Origin: Pseudoips prasinana | Lineage: Eukaryota > Arthropoda > Insecta > Lepidoptera > Nolidae | Assembly: GCA_951640165.1 (NCBI GenBank) | Contig: OX621234.1 | Coordinates: forward strand, 4,097,001-4,161,000 | Length of the DNA stretch: 64,000 nt | Direction: 5' to 3' | Part shown: in pieces, positions 1-9,599 of the stretch | How the letters are laid out: every line of letters begins with the position of its first letter | Numbering within the stretch: position 1 is the first letter of the stretch | The notes under the pieces: model-generated | Seen by the model: only the letters and a program-made list of their open reading frames with translations | Database searches by the model: none | Told to the model about the DNA's origin: nothing | Program-made: the position numbers and the translations under genes

Positions 1-220
1 TTTTTGAAGTATTAAAAATCATCAGCTTGCCTACGCAACGTAAAACAAGCGAAGAAAGTTTTTGTCGAGAAAAAAATGTAATAAACGTAACAATTGTAAT
101 AATCGTCGTTATTGGTATTTCGTCTTCGTTCATTTGAGTTTTGTCCGTCATGGTAGCGAGTATTATTAACGCGTGCTTTTCTTGAAGACTCTAATTAGAT
201 GGGCCATAACCAAAATAATT

Positions 221-330
221 ACGCAAAGCAAAACAGCTCAGCATAATATACAAAAATAAAACGCAAAGCAAAACAGCTCAGCATAATATACAAAAATAAA
301 ACGCAAAGCAAAACAGGTCAGCATAATATA
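221..330. repeat. 40-bp tandem repeat, about 2.7 copies
   Basis: A unit beginning acgcaaagcaaaacagctca starts at 221, 261 and 301. The first two copies are identical over 40 bp. The third has one change (gctca to ggtca) and diverges after about 30 bp. No gene overlaps it that I can support. Confidence 0.95.
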
Positions 331-860
331 ATATACGATTTGAAATCGATTCCATAGGAATTCAAATCGATTCGACCGATTCCCAGTGCAGAGAACTGGC
401 AACCCCGATCCAGAATCGATTGGTGATCGATTGTCAATGTCAATGTCATTCGCTCTGTGTTTGTGCTCTTGTTCGTTTGTGAATATTATTTCGACTTTGG
501 ATATTTTTGACAACTTACCCTTTTCAAAATGGATTCTGATGATTTTTTAACGATCCCGGCTCACTCTTGGACTCAGAACCCGCTTTAAACGTTTTAATGA
601 ACCCGTTTTACATGACGACCCGCGCATGAATATGGACTTCCCGATTTTGCCTAGTGAATTTTATTTTTTATTATCATATTAAACAATTGGATACAAAACT
701 GCCGAAATATATGTTTTCTATGTACTGTAAGCCACTCAATAAAATAAAAAATAGTGCAATATTTTTATGTTCATGTTCAAGCCCAAACGCCATACAAAGT
801 GGTTGATGTCCTTTATTTTAAACAAAAGTATGGTCATGGGTTATAAGCCCGTCATTTATT
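331..860. other. no recognised feature
   Basis: AT-rich DNA. It contains several gattcgatt-like words around 345-435, but no clear repeat structure, tRNA-like head or coding similarity that I recognise. Confidence 0.5.
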
Positions 861-1016
861 ATGCCCTATGGAGGTAGGCGCCCCAAGTACTCTCCTGGCT
901 TCGAAGATGACGGTGATGTCGCGGAGTTCCAGGAGGATTACGCAGGCCGGAGGATGACCCACAGGGATTGGGCTGGTCTGAAGTGTGGCTTCGTCGCTAA
1001 CGGTGACGGATGTTGA
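861..1016 (+). other. unassigned 51-codon open frame
   Basis: An ATG at 861 opens a frame of 51 codons ending in TGA at 1014-1016. Its composition is clearly more GC-rich and more acidic/basic-rich than the surrounding AT-rich DNA, with peptide words such as SPGFEDDGDV and MTHRDWAGL. I recognise no family. It could be a decayed exon, part of a transposon protein or chance. No splice sites or second exon are evident nearby. Confidence 0.2.
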
Positions 1017-2265
1017 GATACAGTTGCAATTCGTACTTTGGACCCTCGTAGGCCGAACTTTGGACCCTGGAATTTACGTCCACTAAATAAAATATTCTTT
1101 TAAATAAAACCTCTCCTGTCTGTGACCGCGTAATGGTGATGAGGAAGCGGGAGTACTAATTACGCATATGGCGAATGTGTGCAAATGTCACAGGCAGAAG
1201 CGGAGTTTACAAATTTAAGTTTGTTATAAAAATGTTATAGAACAATGGTGTGAAGCACCGCACATAAAATAAATTTAGTGTAGGCATAAGGCACAATATG
1301 AAGTTGACGTGGTATTTGCCACAAGGTCAAATAAAGGTGGCCGGTACACGTTACAATACCCTACTTGAGTGAGAACTAAATAATAATCAACACTTACCCA
1401 ATATGAGGTTAACACTGATTGAAATTAACTTGTTAAACTAATAACTATTTGTGAATGAAGATTCACTTCAACTTGAAGATGTTACACGACGCGACTAAGA
1501 AAAATATAACGTTTCTTTTTAAGTGAGTGCGTACGTGCTATCGCAATGAGTGCAATCTGAGTCTGACCTCCCAACGTTCGCTAAATCCCCGCTCGGCGGC
1601 TCACGCTTCCCAACCGGTTTTGCTTAGCGACCGCTCGGCGGCTACGGAACTGGTTTAAAGCGGCGGAGAATTAATACTAAAATGAACTAAGGAGCGTTGA
1701 ATAGAAATACAACGTTACAACAGTAAGGAAAGTAATCTTAGTACATTATCTATTCCATTTACGTCGACTAATTATAGGTAAAATTCATATATAGTGCGAG
1801 TAACCAAGGATTTAATGAATCTTAATTTTTCCAATAACTTTTAACATATGTATGCTGCCTTCAGCTGATCTGATTTAGAGTAAAGTCGGAGCATTGTATG
1901 TGGGTATTAGTCGCTACTTACTATTCGTGAATACCTGTTGCCCTTATGTTTCCTATTATAGCAGTAATATACATATATTTTGTTTGTATAGCCGTTGGTT
2001 TTCCAAATAATATGTAATAATAATGGTAACATTTTTGTTTTTGATATTGATTGTTGTTTCAAAAATCTGCAGGAAGTTTTAGTACGATAGCTCCAGTTTG
2101 ACGAGACGCAGTTCAAAAAGCCGTGTACTTCACAATACCGTCGTGGCATTTTTAAAAAGATCGCAGGGATAAACTTATGCGAGGCCACTCGTCTTGACGC
2201 CGCACTCCTAACTGCCAGCACCGCGAGAACCGCATAAGGGTCTTGTCAATGCGCATGTTTGTGTG
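1017..2265. other. no recognised feature
   Basis: Mostly AT-rich unassigned DNA. A GC-richer patch at about 1565-1670 holds two diverged copies of a gctcggcggct word. I see no coding region or repeat match to the rest of the window. Confidence 0.45.
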
Positions 2266-2530
2266 ACTGCCTCATTGGTCTAACGGTAGTGTGTTCAGCC
2301 GCAGAGAACGAGGTCCTGGGTTCTAATTCCAGGTCGGGAGAAAAGTGATGAGCCTTCTTGTAAAAATAAAAAGGTCGTGTCGCTAGGCGTCCGATCGGAT
2401 CATGACAGTGATGAAATGATGATCATGAAAATGCTGCGTAGGCGCACACACTTATGCACTATAATATGTCCCGAGCAGATGGCTAATCTCTATTGAGACT
2501 GGCTGATATGGCCGAAGTCCGGCTAGGAGG
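2266..2530 (+). mobile_element. SINE-B (tRNA-derived head), near full length
   Basis: The head at about 2266-2340 reads like a tRNA: an A-box-like stretch (ggtctaacggtagtgt) followed by a B-box-like stretch (ggttctaattccagg). The body contains the words gcgcacacacttatgcact and ggctgatatggccgaagtcc, and it ends in a T-run. The same body lies at 12434-12798, 41664-42030 and 53585-54118 on the minus strand. Confidence 0.85.
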
Positions 2531-3035
2531 ACTTTTTTTTTTATTATTGTGTAAGTGTGCCGTTTCGATTGTTAGTAGGTAGTTTCCATACTGTCTGTAT
2601 TTTTTATACTGTGCTCAAAATAACCAATATTCTATATTGAATGCTCGTAATTTCCTGGATTACAGTAAGAATTATGGCACACGTGCTTACACCACCCGCG
2701 TCTTTTGTAATGAGATGATCTAAATGTAAAAGGCATGCGCGGGCGCATGTCGCATTGTTAACTTGCTTCGGCTCTCGTTTCAGGTACGACAATAATATTT
2801 GTGCATGAGTGACATGAATAGTTATTTTGTGTCTGGGTGTGCTTTCTATCGGTAAAATAAATACATTTAATTTATTCAATTCAAAAATATAATCTAATAT
2901 ACCTTTCAGTATTATGATTATATTTTTGAAGCAAAAATTCTACCCATTTTGACGAAAATTGCGAATGAAATTTACATTAACAGTTAAATAAAATAAGTAG
3001 TAAAGTTCATATATAACAGGAGTGCACAAAGCTAA
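2531..3035. other. no recognised feature
   Basis: AT-rich DNA after the SINE-B tail. No tRNA-like head, terminal repeat or protein similarity is visible. Confidence 0.45.
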
Positions 3036-3097
3036 TCCTAATATAATAATATTATAAATGCGAAAGTTTATGACTAGATAGATGTGTGGATGTTAGT
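3036..3097 (+). mobile_element. HEL-3, 5' fragment (Helitron-like)
   Basis: It starts TCCTAATA and continues with ataatattataaatgcgaaa, matching the 5' ends of the elements at 42912 and 47476. It breaks off where MITE-3-like sequence begins. Only the 5' end is present. Confidence 0.5.
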
Positions 3098-3160
3098 TGA
3101 AAATCGATTTCGGACCATTTATGACACCACATGTGCTCATTGAAGCCGATTGATCGAATG
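3095..3160 (+). mobile_element. MITE-3 core fragment
   Basis: The words aaaatcgatttcggaccatt and atgacaccacatgtgctcat match the middle of the complete MITE-3 copies at 13463-13690 and 24701-25110. No terminal repeats remain. Confidence 0.6.
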
Positions 3161-3170
3161 TTTTGTTTTG

Positions 3171-3375
3171 AAACGACGCCCGCACTAGGTAATCTAATCC
3201 CTGTGTCTCGGGGTACTTTACAAACATATAATAGACGGACACAAATAACATCCAGACTCAGAACAACTATTTGTGGGTCACACAAATATTTGTCTGGCGT
3301 GGGAGTAGAACTCGCGACACGAAGTGGCGAGGCGACTGTCTTAGCCGCTGCGTCACACGTGCCACCTTCATCTAT
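3171..3375 (-). mobile_element. SINE-D (tRNA-derived head)
   Basis: Read on the minus strand, the head has gtggcgcagcggctaa-like and gggttcgaatcc-like boxes (here diverged). It is followed by the family body with caaatagttgttctgagtct and gtccgtctattatatgtttg, and ends near cgggcgtcg. The same order occurs at 15368-15562 and 23757-23893. Confidence 0.85.
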
Positions 3376-3448
3376 TTGAACGCCGATGACTATCACGGCG
3401 GTAAGCCCACTGATGGCCGTGTGTGTATAAGGTCCCAGGATATTATTG

Positions 3449-3808
3449 GAACGAAGTTCCTTATCGCGCGTTGCGAAAGAGGGCTAGACGGAAAAATTAA
3501 GACGAAAAGTTGTAACGACACCTTTTGCTTTTTTTATTACTAAAATTGAGCATGTTGATTAGTTTATAATACATTATATTTGTTAGTAATATTTTTATTC
3601 TATCGTTCCATCCGGGTGTCCCTTGACACCTCTCAAGTTTTGGAACGAAGTTCCTTATCGCGCGTTGCCAAAGGGGCTAGACGGAAAAAAAGTTTATATT
3701 ACATTATATTTTTTAATAATAAAAAAATATATATTACAATTCCTTCACTAATTAATCGAAAGGAACTTCGTTACATCCGGGTGTCCCTTGATATCTATCA
3801 AGTTTTTT
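3449..3808 (+). repeat. REP-G, two head-to-tail copies
   Basis: Copy one (about 3449-3641) starts ggaacgaagttccttatcgc, continues with ggctagacggaaaaa, and ends ccgggtgtcccttgacacct then ctcaagtttt. Copy two (about 3643-3808) starts at once with the same 5' word and ends with the same 3' word. The 35058-35354 copy is inverted. The class is unknown to me. Confidence 0.75.
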
Positions 3809-3829
3809 TTATTAATTATATCTAAAAAC

Positions 3830-4127
3830 TTTATAAGCCGCAAACACTGACTGCTTCACCGGACAGTGAGAGCCATGTTAAAAATTAAACCATAGACTCT
3901 GAAACATGTCCCAATGTCTTGTACAATAGACATGTTTCACCGTCGACCTAATATCTTAATAACTTAAACGCCTTACCAAACCTAAAGGAAAATAACCACG
4001 CCATTCTCATCAATTCACGTTTCACTGCCTAAACAATATGGAGATTAATTTAAATAATATAATTGTTGAAATATGGTAAATATTAAACCACACCGACGGA
4101 GATACTTTGAATAAACGTACCTAGCTC
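3830..4127. other. no recognised feature
   Basis: AT-rich spacer without detectable repeats or coding similarity. Confidence 0.4.
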
Positions 4128-4225
4128 GTACACACGGCTGCATATCAAGCTATACATGTCCAATATAAGCTAACCAGTATGGAAATCCAATACAACGCGA
4201 GATCAGCTTATACTAGTAGTTATAA
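4128..4225. mobile_element. MITE-1, right end lost
   Basis: It begins gtacacacggctgcatatca and continues like the complete copies at 8842-8969 and 20239-20365, including gatcagcttatact. The right inverted repeat is missing. Confidence 0.7.
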
Positions 4226-4546
4226 TTGCATTGAAAAAAATAAACAAATTAATTTAGAGCTATTATAAAAGTCGAAAAGATAATAATACATATTATCCCT
4301 ATAGTATTGTCTTCCACTGCTATTGTCCCTAAATCTCTTCGCCAAAACTTACACACTTTAGAAATGCCCTCATACACACTCCACATGCTCCAGAAAGCCA
4401 CAGTCTTAAATACTTGTCGCATCACACGAAAATTCCTCACATCATGCACGTTAACATCAGCGTATTCTATTTAATCTGCCTTCACCCTTGGCTTAGGCCC
4501 GGGTGATAGGTATGGTAATTTACTACCCTCGCAAAAAAGGAGAAAA
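4226..4546. other. no recognised feature
   Basis: AT-rich, with no element ends or supported coding region. Confidence 0.4.
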
Positions 4547-4568
4547 AACTTGAGAGGTATCAAGGGAC
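4547..4568 (-). repeat. REP-G end fragment
   Basis: The word acttgagaggtatcaaggga is the reverse complement of the REP-G 3' terminus seen at 3608-3641 and 3774-3808. It directly abuts the hairpin at 4574-4658. Confidence 0.6.
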
Positions 4569-4573
4569 ACACA

Positions 4574-4658
4574 TATAAATAACTCAGCCTTGTCCAATCC
4601 AGCAAAAGACACACAGACTGTGTCTTTTGCTGGATTGGATAAGGCTGAGTTATTTATA
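4574..4658. repeat. 40-bp-arm inverted repeat (hairpin)
   Basis: Left arm 4574-4613 and right arm 4619-4658 are reverse complements with one mismatch. The loop is about 5 bp. The left arm starts tataaataactcagccttg. It is probably a foldback or MITE remnant, but no second copy is in the window. Confidence 0.9.
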
Positions 4659-4669
4659 TAAATATTGTA

Positions 4670-5097
4670 TTCGTGTAATTGAGTACGCTGAAAATCTCGA
4701 TGTTTATTAATATTAAACCGAGTACAACGTGACGATTTTTACTGATAGGGCCCCTTTCAAAATAATTTGCCACGGGCCCCAGATGGTATTGTAACGCCAC
4801 TGACTAAACAGGTGAGACATTTAACAACGGTAGGACTTTGTCATTATTAAACAAGTATAGAATTTTCATCGAATAATGTAGGGGAATAGGTTTGTACTTA
4901 CGTAAGTAACTAAGTGTGTAATAGGATGTTTTGGAAGCAGGTTTATGTATATAATATATAATGCCCGAGTTATGTATATAATGCAGGCCTTGACTGAGGC
5001 AGCTGTGGTGGGTCGAGGAAGTATGCGTATCAGGAAGAAAGCTATAGTAGGCTGGAATAAATACGTAGCCGAGGCTCACGGGCTTGCTAGGAATAAT
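4670..5097. other. no recognised feature
   Basis: AT-rich DNA between the hairpin and the LINE tail at 5098. It has short internal echoes (gtatataatatataatgccc) but nothing assignable. Confidence 0.4.
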
Positions 5098-5851
5098 ATA
5101 GAATAGAATAGAATAGAAATACATTTATTCAACACGAACACACAAGAAATGAGTAATTACAAGGTATAGCATAATACAAACACAAAAAATAATAAGTATC
5201 GAAAAAATAAACAACAAAATAAAGAAAGTACAATAGCTCCTGTATGTTCCGTCGAAAGGTCACCATCTCAGCAAAAGCTAGGTGAGGTGCACCTAGCACT
5301 GGTTTTCAGTTGGCAACCCTATGAGGGACTCACGGACGGTGGTATGTGATATATTATGTTACTATGACATGAATTGGTATTTGTGTACGATAAATAATTA
5401 TGTAACCCAGTAAAAAGGATAGAAAATAAATATAAAAAAATAGTGATAATTACATATTTACGAAAAGGACATTAAATAACAAATTTTAATTAAATTAAAT
5501 TATAGATAGATTTATATTTACTGATTCGAATTTAATTTGGTTGAATAAAAGAAATTCTTTAATTTTTTGCCTAAAACTTTGTATATTTCGGAGATCTCTG
5601 ATGGGCGGTGGAATGTTGTTCCAGCATTTAGAGGCCGCGTATCGAAAACTGCCGCGAAAGGATGCAGTTTTATAAGAGGGGATGGCTATTTGCTGCGCAC
5701 ATCGTCTGTTATCTCGCTCTCGGTGGCTATTTGTCCAATTTATTTTATCATATAGGTATGATGGATGCTTTTGCTTAATAACTCCAAAAAGGAGGCAGGC
5801 CAGGTGCGACTTACGCCGTAACTTCATTTTTAGAATGAAGTGTTCGTTCAA
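5098..5851 (-). mobile_element. LINE 3' end with (TAGAA)n tail
   Basis: Minus-strand non-LTR retrotransposon remnant. It has a C-terminal coding piece at 5495-5851, an AT-rich 3' UTR, a poly(A)-signal-like AATAAA (reverse complement of tttatt near 5121) and a short TAGAA repeat tail at about 5098-5118. It is 5'-truncated at about 5851, next to an unrelated plus-strand LINE. Confidence 0.75.
5495..5851 (-). pseudogene. LINE reverse transcriptase, C-terminal fragment
   Basis: About 119 codons with no reverse transcriptase catalytic core. The tail motif SFRYAASKCWNNIPPPIRD, then a short stretch, then FRQKIKEFLL is what many CR1/Jockey-like LINE ORF2 proteins end with: an aromatic/Ala-Trp-Asn-x-Leu/Ile-Pro box followed by a basic helix. 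The assignment comes from family knowledge of that tail. The exact clade is not determined. The frame ends in a stop before the AT-rich 3' UTR. Confidence 0.7.
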
Positions 5852-5853
5852 AT

Positions 5854-7646
5854 ATGGAGTTACGTGGGTTCTTGGCGGGATGTCAAAGCAAAAGCGTGCA
5901 CATGCATTTTGGTGGCAATAAGTTCCTCTTATGGAACTGGTGCGGTAAGCCTCGTTCTGGAGATACGTACAAGGAGATGTGTGAATCCAGAAAGGTGTTT
6001 AAGTCGCGGCTTAAATGGTGTCAAGATCATGAAACACAAATAAAAATGGACATATTGGCGTCACACCATTCAAGTAACGACTTCCGTAGTTTCTGGAAAC
6101 AGACAAATAAATTAAATCATAAGCCGGGAGTGCCCGTGAGTGTCGGTGGGGCATCAGCGCCAAAAGAGATAGCGAATCTATTAATGGAACATTTTTATGT
6201 TAAGTCACCTTTAGGTCCGTCAAAAACGATGCTTTGTGTTAAGACCGACCAGGAGCCGGGTATTAGTAGTTTAAAGTCAATGAAATTGACGTTCTGATAA
6301 AAACCATGTCCAGAGGTAAATCCCCGGGTCATGACGGTCTTCGCTTTGAGCACCTTCAATGCGCGGGCCCGCATTTACCCAGAGTGTTGTATTTGTTATT
6401 TACTCTCTGTGTTAATCATAGCTACTTGCCTAAAGAGATATTACGTACAGTGGTTGTGCCTATTGTTAAAAATAAAACAGGTGACTTATGTGACTAAACA
6501 AATTATAGGCCCATTACCTTAGCCACTGTAATATCGAAAGTGCTTGATAGCATGCTTAAATAAGCACATTAAAATCCACGATAACCAATTTAGCTTTCGC
6601 CCCGGACTATCGACAGAGAGTGCTATACTGTGTCTAAAGCATGCTGTCAATTACTACGCAAAACGAAGCACTTCCGTTTACTGCTGTTTTCTCGACCTTT
6701 CCAAAGCTTTTGACCTGGTCTCGTATGATATTTTATGGGAAAAGTTGCATAAGTCACAATTGCCGGACTCTATTATAAATATATAAAAATATTGGTATAG
6801 AAACCAGGTCAATAGTGTACGTTGGGAAGGGACTCTATCACGTTCGTATGGGTTGGAATGCGGGGTGAGACAGGGGGGTTGTCATCACCTACGCTTTTCA
6901 ACTTGTACGTAAATGAGTTGATCACCGAGCTCAGCGGGGCTAGAGTCGGGTATCATATTGATGGTGATTGTATAAATAACGTATCATATGCTGATGATCA
7001 AGCCCTTTTGAGTGCTTCGCCTTGTGGCCTACGTAAGCTAGTAACCATTTGTGAAAAGTACGCCAAAAGTCATGGGCTTGTTTACAATATAAATAAAAGT
7101 CAAATCATGGTTTTTGAGTCCAGGGGTAAAAGCCCGAAAACAATGCCATCTAATTGTCTATATGGAACCCCGCTGAAACGGGTTTATTCTTTTTAATACC
7201 TAGGTCATCATTTGACCCCTGGACTCAAAGATGATGATGACTTGGAAAGGGAACGAAGGGCGTTGTCAGTGAGAGCGAACATGTTAGCTCGCAGGTTTGC
7301 ACGGTGTTCAAGGACAGTAAAAATCACTCTTTTTAGAGCCTTTTGCTCCTCTTTCTATACGTGCTCCTTGTGGGCTAAATATACTCAAAAATCTTACAAC
7401 GCTCTTCGTATCAACAACAACGCGTTCAGGGTGCTGTTGGGTCTACCACGTTTCTGTAGCGCATCGGGCATGTTTGCTGAAGCCAGAGTGGACTGTTTCT
7501 ACGCCACAATGCGCAAACGGTGTGCATCCCTGGTGAGCAGGATTCGTGGCCGTTCTAACAGCATTCTGGCCATAATCGCAAGCAGATTTGACTGCCTATA
7601 CATGAATCACTGCTGCACTGTTTCTCACGGAATGGGGCATCAGTGA
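5854..7646 (+). pseudogene. LINE reverse transcriptase, broken by stops and frameshifts
   Basis: The open pieces lie at about 5854-6297, 6306-6497, 6544-6786, 6822-7196 and 7212-7646. In order they show a linker, the KSPGHDGL block upstream of the fingers, a palm block with CCFLDLSKAFDLVSYDIL (first catalytic Asp), a degraded primer-grip-like block (GETGGLSSPTLFNLYVNE) and the catalytic YADD box at 6987-6998. A Cys/Arg-rich C-terminal region (CASLVSRIRGRSNSI) ends the protein. At least one stop or frame change separates successive pieces, so no active enzyme is encoded. An upstream endonuclease is not seen. Clade not assigned. Confidence 0.8.
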
Positions 7647-7775
7647 TTCATGTATTCCAAACTCATGTAAACAAAATTTTTGCTATATCTTTAATAACAT
7701 AGAATAAGTCTTATGTATTACTAACAATTTTGAGTCTTTGGTTACTTTAATAAATAACTTTATTATTATTATTAA
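5854..7775 (+). mobile_element. degenerate LINE with (ATT)n tail
   Basis: Plus-strand non-LTR element, 5'-truncated. The reverse transcriptase is spread over at least five open pieces between 5854 and 7646. A short 3' UTR and an ATT repeat (about 7757-7771) follow. The 5' end abuts the minus-strand LINE fragment. Confidence 0.8.
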
Positions 7776-7797
7776 TAAAAGTATGACAATTACATGA

Positions 7798-7897
7798 TAT
7801 ATATAAGTATGTATATCGTCGCCTGGTACCCATAGTACAAGCTTTGCTTAGTTTGGGGCTAGGATGATCTGTGTGACATTGTCCTTAAAAAAAATAT
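7798..7897 (+). mobile_element. SINE-A, 3' portion
   Basis: The words gtatatcgtcgcctggtacc and gtacaagctttgcttagttt, then gatgatctgtgtgacattgt, are the family's 3' half (compare 20590-20680). The tRNA-like head is absent. Confidence 0.8.
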
Positions 7898-7899
7898 TA

Positions 7900-8025
7900 C
7901 ACCCAGACTCAGGACAACCAGACATGTTCATGAACTCTAATATGTGTCCTGGGTGGGAATTGAACCAACGACCTGCGGCGTGAGTCGCAAGCTTTTACCA
8001 ACCATGCCAATCAATCAGGATTTAA
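7900..8025 (-). mobile_element. SINE-C, head portion
   Basis: On the minus strand it reads tRNA-like head, B box ggttcaattcccacc and the body word gttcatgaacatgtctg in diverged form. It lies directly against the SINE-A fragment. Confidence 0.75.
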
Positions 8026-8105
8026 TAGTGTTTCTCTTGACTGTACAACTTATTATGAGTAGCCCTTAACACTGATTAAAAACCTTCAATTTTATATGCC
8101 CGTAA

Positions 8106-8311
8106 CATATGTATGATACACAAACACCTAGATGCTGTCATCGGTCCGTAAGTGGTTTAATTTGTGAGCACCTCCGTGCTTCGGAAGGCACGTTAAGCTG
8201 TCGGTCCCGGTTGTAGTCAATAGACAACTGTCGTTAAGTCATGTCAGAGGCCTACTGGGCGGCTTGAACAACTCTGACACTAGGGTAACCACTGCCCATA
8301 CGATAAGGTAG
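8106..8311 (+). mobile_element. SINE-5S copy with most of the 5S-like head deleted
   Basis: It starts like its neighbour at 8315 (agatgctgtcatcggtccgt), then jumps straight to the body word gtggtttaatttgtgagcac and continues to the tail (ggcggcttgaacaactctga, cccatacgataag). About 70 bp of 5S-like sequence is missing relative to 48665-48910. Confidence 0.8.
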
Positions 8312-8314
8312 AAC

Positions 8315-8556
8315 CTCATAGCTAGATGCTGTCACCGGTCCGTAAGTGACCGGTGAGGTTAAGGAACTAGGCTTGCGGACATTCCATAGATGGGTGACCG
8401 GAAAACTGGTTTAATTTCTGAGCGTCTCCGTGCTTCGGAGGGCACGTTAAGATGTCGTTAGACAACAGTCATTAAGCAATGTCAGATGCCTAATGGGCGG
8501 CTTGAACAACTCTGACACTAAAATAACCACTGCCTATACTATAAGTAAGTATATGA
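8315..8556 (+). mobile_element. SINE-5S, near full length
   Basis: The head (about 8320-8405) resembles the 3' two-thirds of eukaryotic 5S rRNA: a CCGGTCCGT stretch, GAGGTTAAGGAAC, and CATAGATGGGTGACCG, corresponding to the 5S internal control region. The body carries ctccgtgcttcggagggcac. The tail carries ggcggcttgaacaactctga and ends with a taagtaagta run. Minus-strand copies lie at 25537, 28197, 32765 and 37934-38250. Confidence 0.8.
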
Positions 8557-8841
8557 TTACAAGCTCTTATTGACATAATAACATAACATCAAAGTTATTA
8601 CTCGACGCCATTTCTATGGCATCGGTTAGCGCCGTTTTTGCGGTTGGTTACATAAGTATGGGGCCAGATTAGTGGTACAATGCGATGATAAATCAAAGTT
8701 ACGTAAGTGATTTTATTAAGTTAACATGACTGTGAATTAAATGGAGTTTGCTGGTAACTCGTGAGATTTTGTTTGCAGTACTAATGATCAGTTGTATGAT
8801 GCGATCACAAGATGCTCTTACCGGTGCGTAAGTACGAGGCC
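8557..8841. other. no recognised feature apart from a SINE-5S scrap
   Basis: AT-rich. About 8809-8832 (gatgctcttaccggtgcgta) matches the SINE-5S 5' end but stops there. Confidence 0.4.
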
Positions 8842-8969
8842 TACTCACATGGCTACATATCAAGCTATTCATTTACAATATAGGCTGACCTCTCATTGTA
8901 TGGAAATCCTATACAATGTAGGATCAACTTATACTGGAAATTTATAGCTTGATATGTAGCCGTGTGTAC
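8842..8969. mobile_element. MITE-1, complete
   Basis: 128-bp element with terminal inverted repeats ggctacatatcaagctat (left) and its reverse complement on the right. The centre holds atggaaatcctatacaatg, a further small palindrome. The other copies are at 4128 and 20239. It is non-coding, so presumably mobilised in trans by an unknown transposase. Confidence 0.9.
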
Positions 8970-8989
8970 TAACATGAGACCTAAATGCT

Positions 8990-9295
8990 CAAATCGCATG
9001 TCACGTAGGGCTCAACCCATTAAAACCACCACGGTAGCCAGCCTAACAGTGCGTGTAGCGGGGGCTCTGGGTACTCGTGAACGATCTCGCCAGTACCCCC
9101 GCTGTACACTGCAGCCTCCGTGTCTCACCCGGGGAGGGGAGGGGGGCACGATTGCCTCCCCCCCCTCCCCAGCATGCACAAGTGCGTTTAGGCAACCTGA
9201 GCTACAGCAGGTTACCTCTTCCCGGTACCGGTTATACAAGACGAGTGGAGTTCCCCTCCTCCAAACGCCAGCGATCCCAGGGCTGGCGCCCAGAT
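8990..9295. other. GC-rich block of unknown origin
   Basis: Unusually GC-rich for the window, with a G-run and a C-run facing each other (ggggaggggaggggggcacg and gcctcccccccctcccc, about 9130-9170), able to pair. Both strands have short open frames, but I recognise none. It may be the 3' UTR of a GC-rich LINE. Confidence 0.4.
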
Positions 9296-9345
9296 GAAGC
9301 CTACTGCCAACTGGGTGGTTTAAACAACTCTGACACTAACGCCCA
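9296..9345 (+). mobile_element. SINE-5S tail fragment
   Basis: gaagcctactgccaactggg, then ggtttaaacaactctgacac and cccatgcgataagtaagt, match the SINE-5S 3' tail. Confidence 0.65.
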
Positions 9346-9454
9346 TGCGATAAGTAAGTTACAAAAGATTTTTTTATATATATCGGAGGGCGACAAAGCC
9401 CATGCGATAAGTAAGTTACAAAAGATTTTTTTATATATATCGGAGGGCGACAAA
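9341..9454. repeat. 57-bp perfect tandem duplication
   Basis: The units at 9341-9397 and 9398-9454 both start gcccatgcgataagtaagtt and end cggagggcgacaaa. They are identical as far as I can read. The first half is the SINE-5S terminal sequence, so a SINE end was duplicated together with its downstream flank. Confidence 0.92.
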
Positions 9455-9462
9455 ATCAAGTC

Positions 9463-9595
9463 GGTCATCTGATGGTAAGCGATCACCGCCGCCCATGGAC
9501 ACTCGTAACACCAAAGGAGTCACGGGTGGGTGGCCGGCCTTTAAGAGTCGGCAAAAAAGTATTGCTGACCCTGCCCCCCACCCGATGAGCTCTGT
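9463..9595 (-). repeat. dispersed repeat R
   Basis: It contains gatggtaagcgatcaccgcc, ccatggacactcg and gtggccggcctttaa. The inverted counterpart is at 24078-24233 and a scrap is at 32706-32760. Class unknown. Confidence 0.65.
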
Positions 9596-9599
9596 TAAG

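Noticed and set aside
221..330. A CRISPR array
   Set aside because: The units are directly adjacent with no variable spacers, and the genome is clearly eukaryotic.
1907..2221. A 104-codon minus-strand gene
   Set aside because: Composition is like the flanks, there are no motifs, and the peptide is low-confidence AT-derived sequence.
8315..8405. A 5S rRNA gene
   Set aside because: The similarity covers only part of 5S, is diverged, and is always followed by the same SINE body. There is no T-run terminator at the 5S end.
9012..9295. Protein genes in the GC-rich block
   Set aside because: Open frames occur on both strands because of GC content. None shows a recognisable motif.
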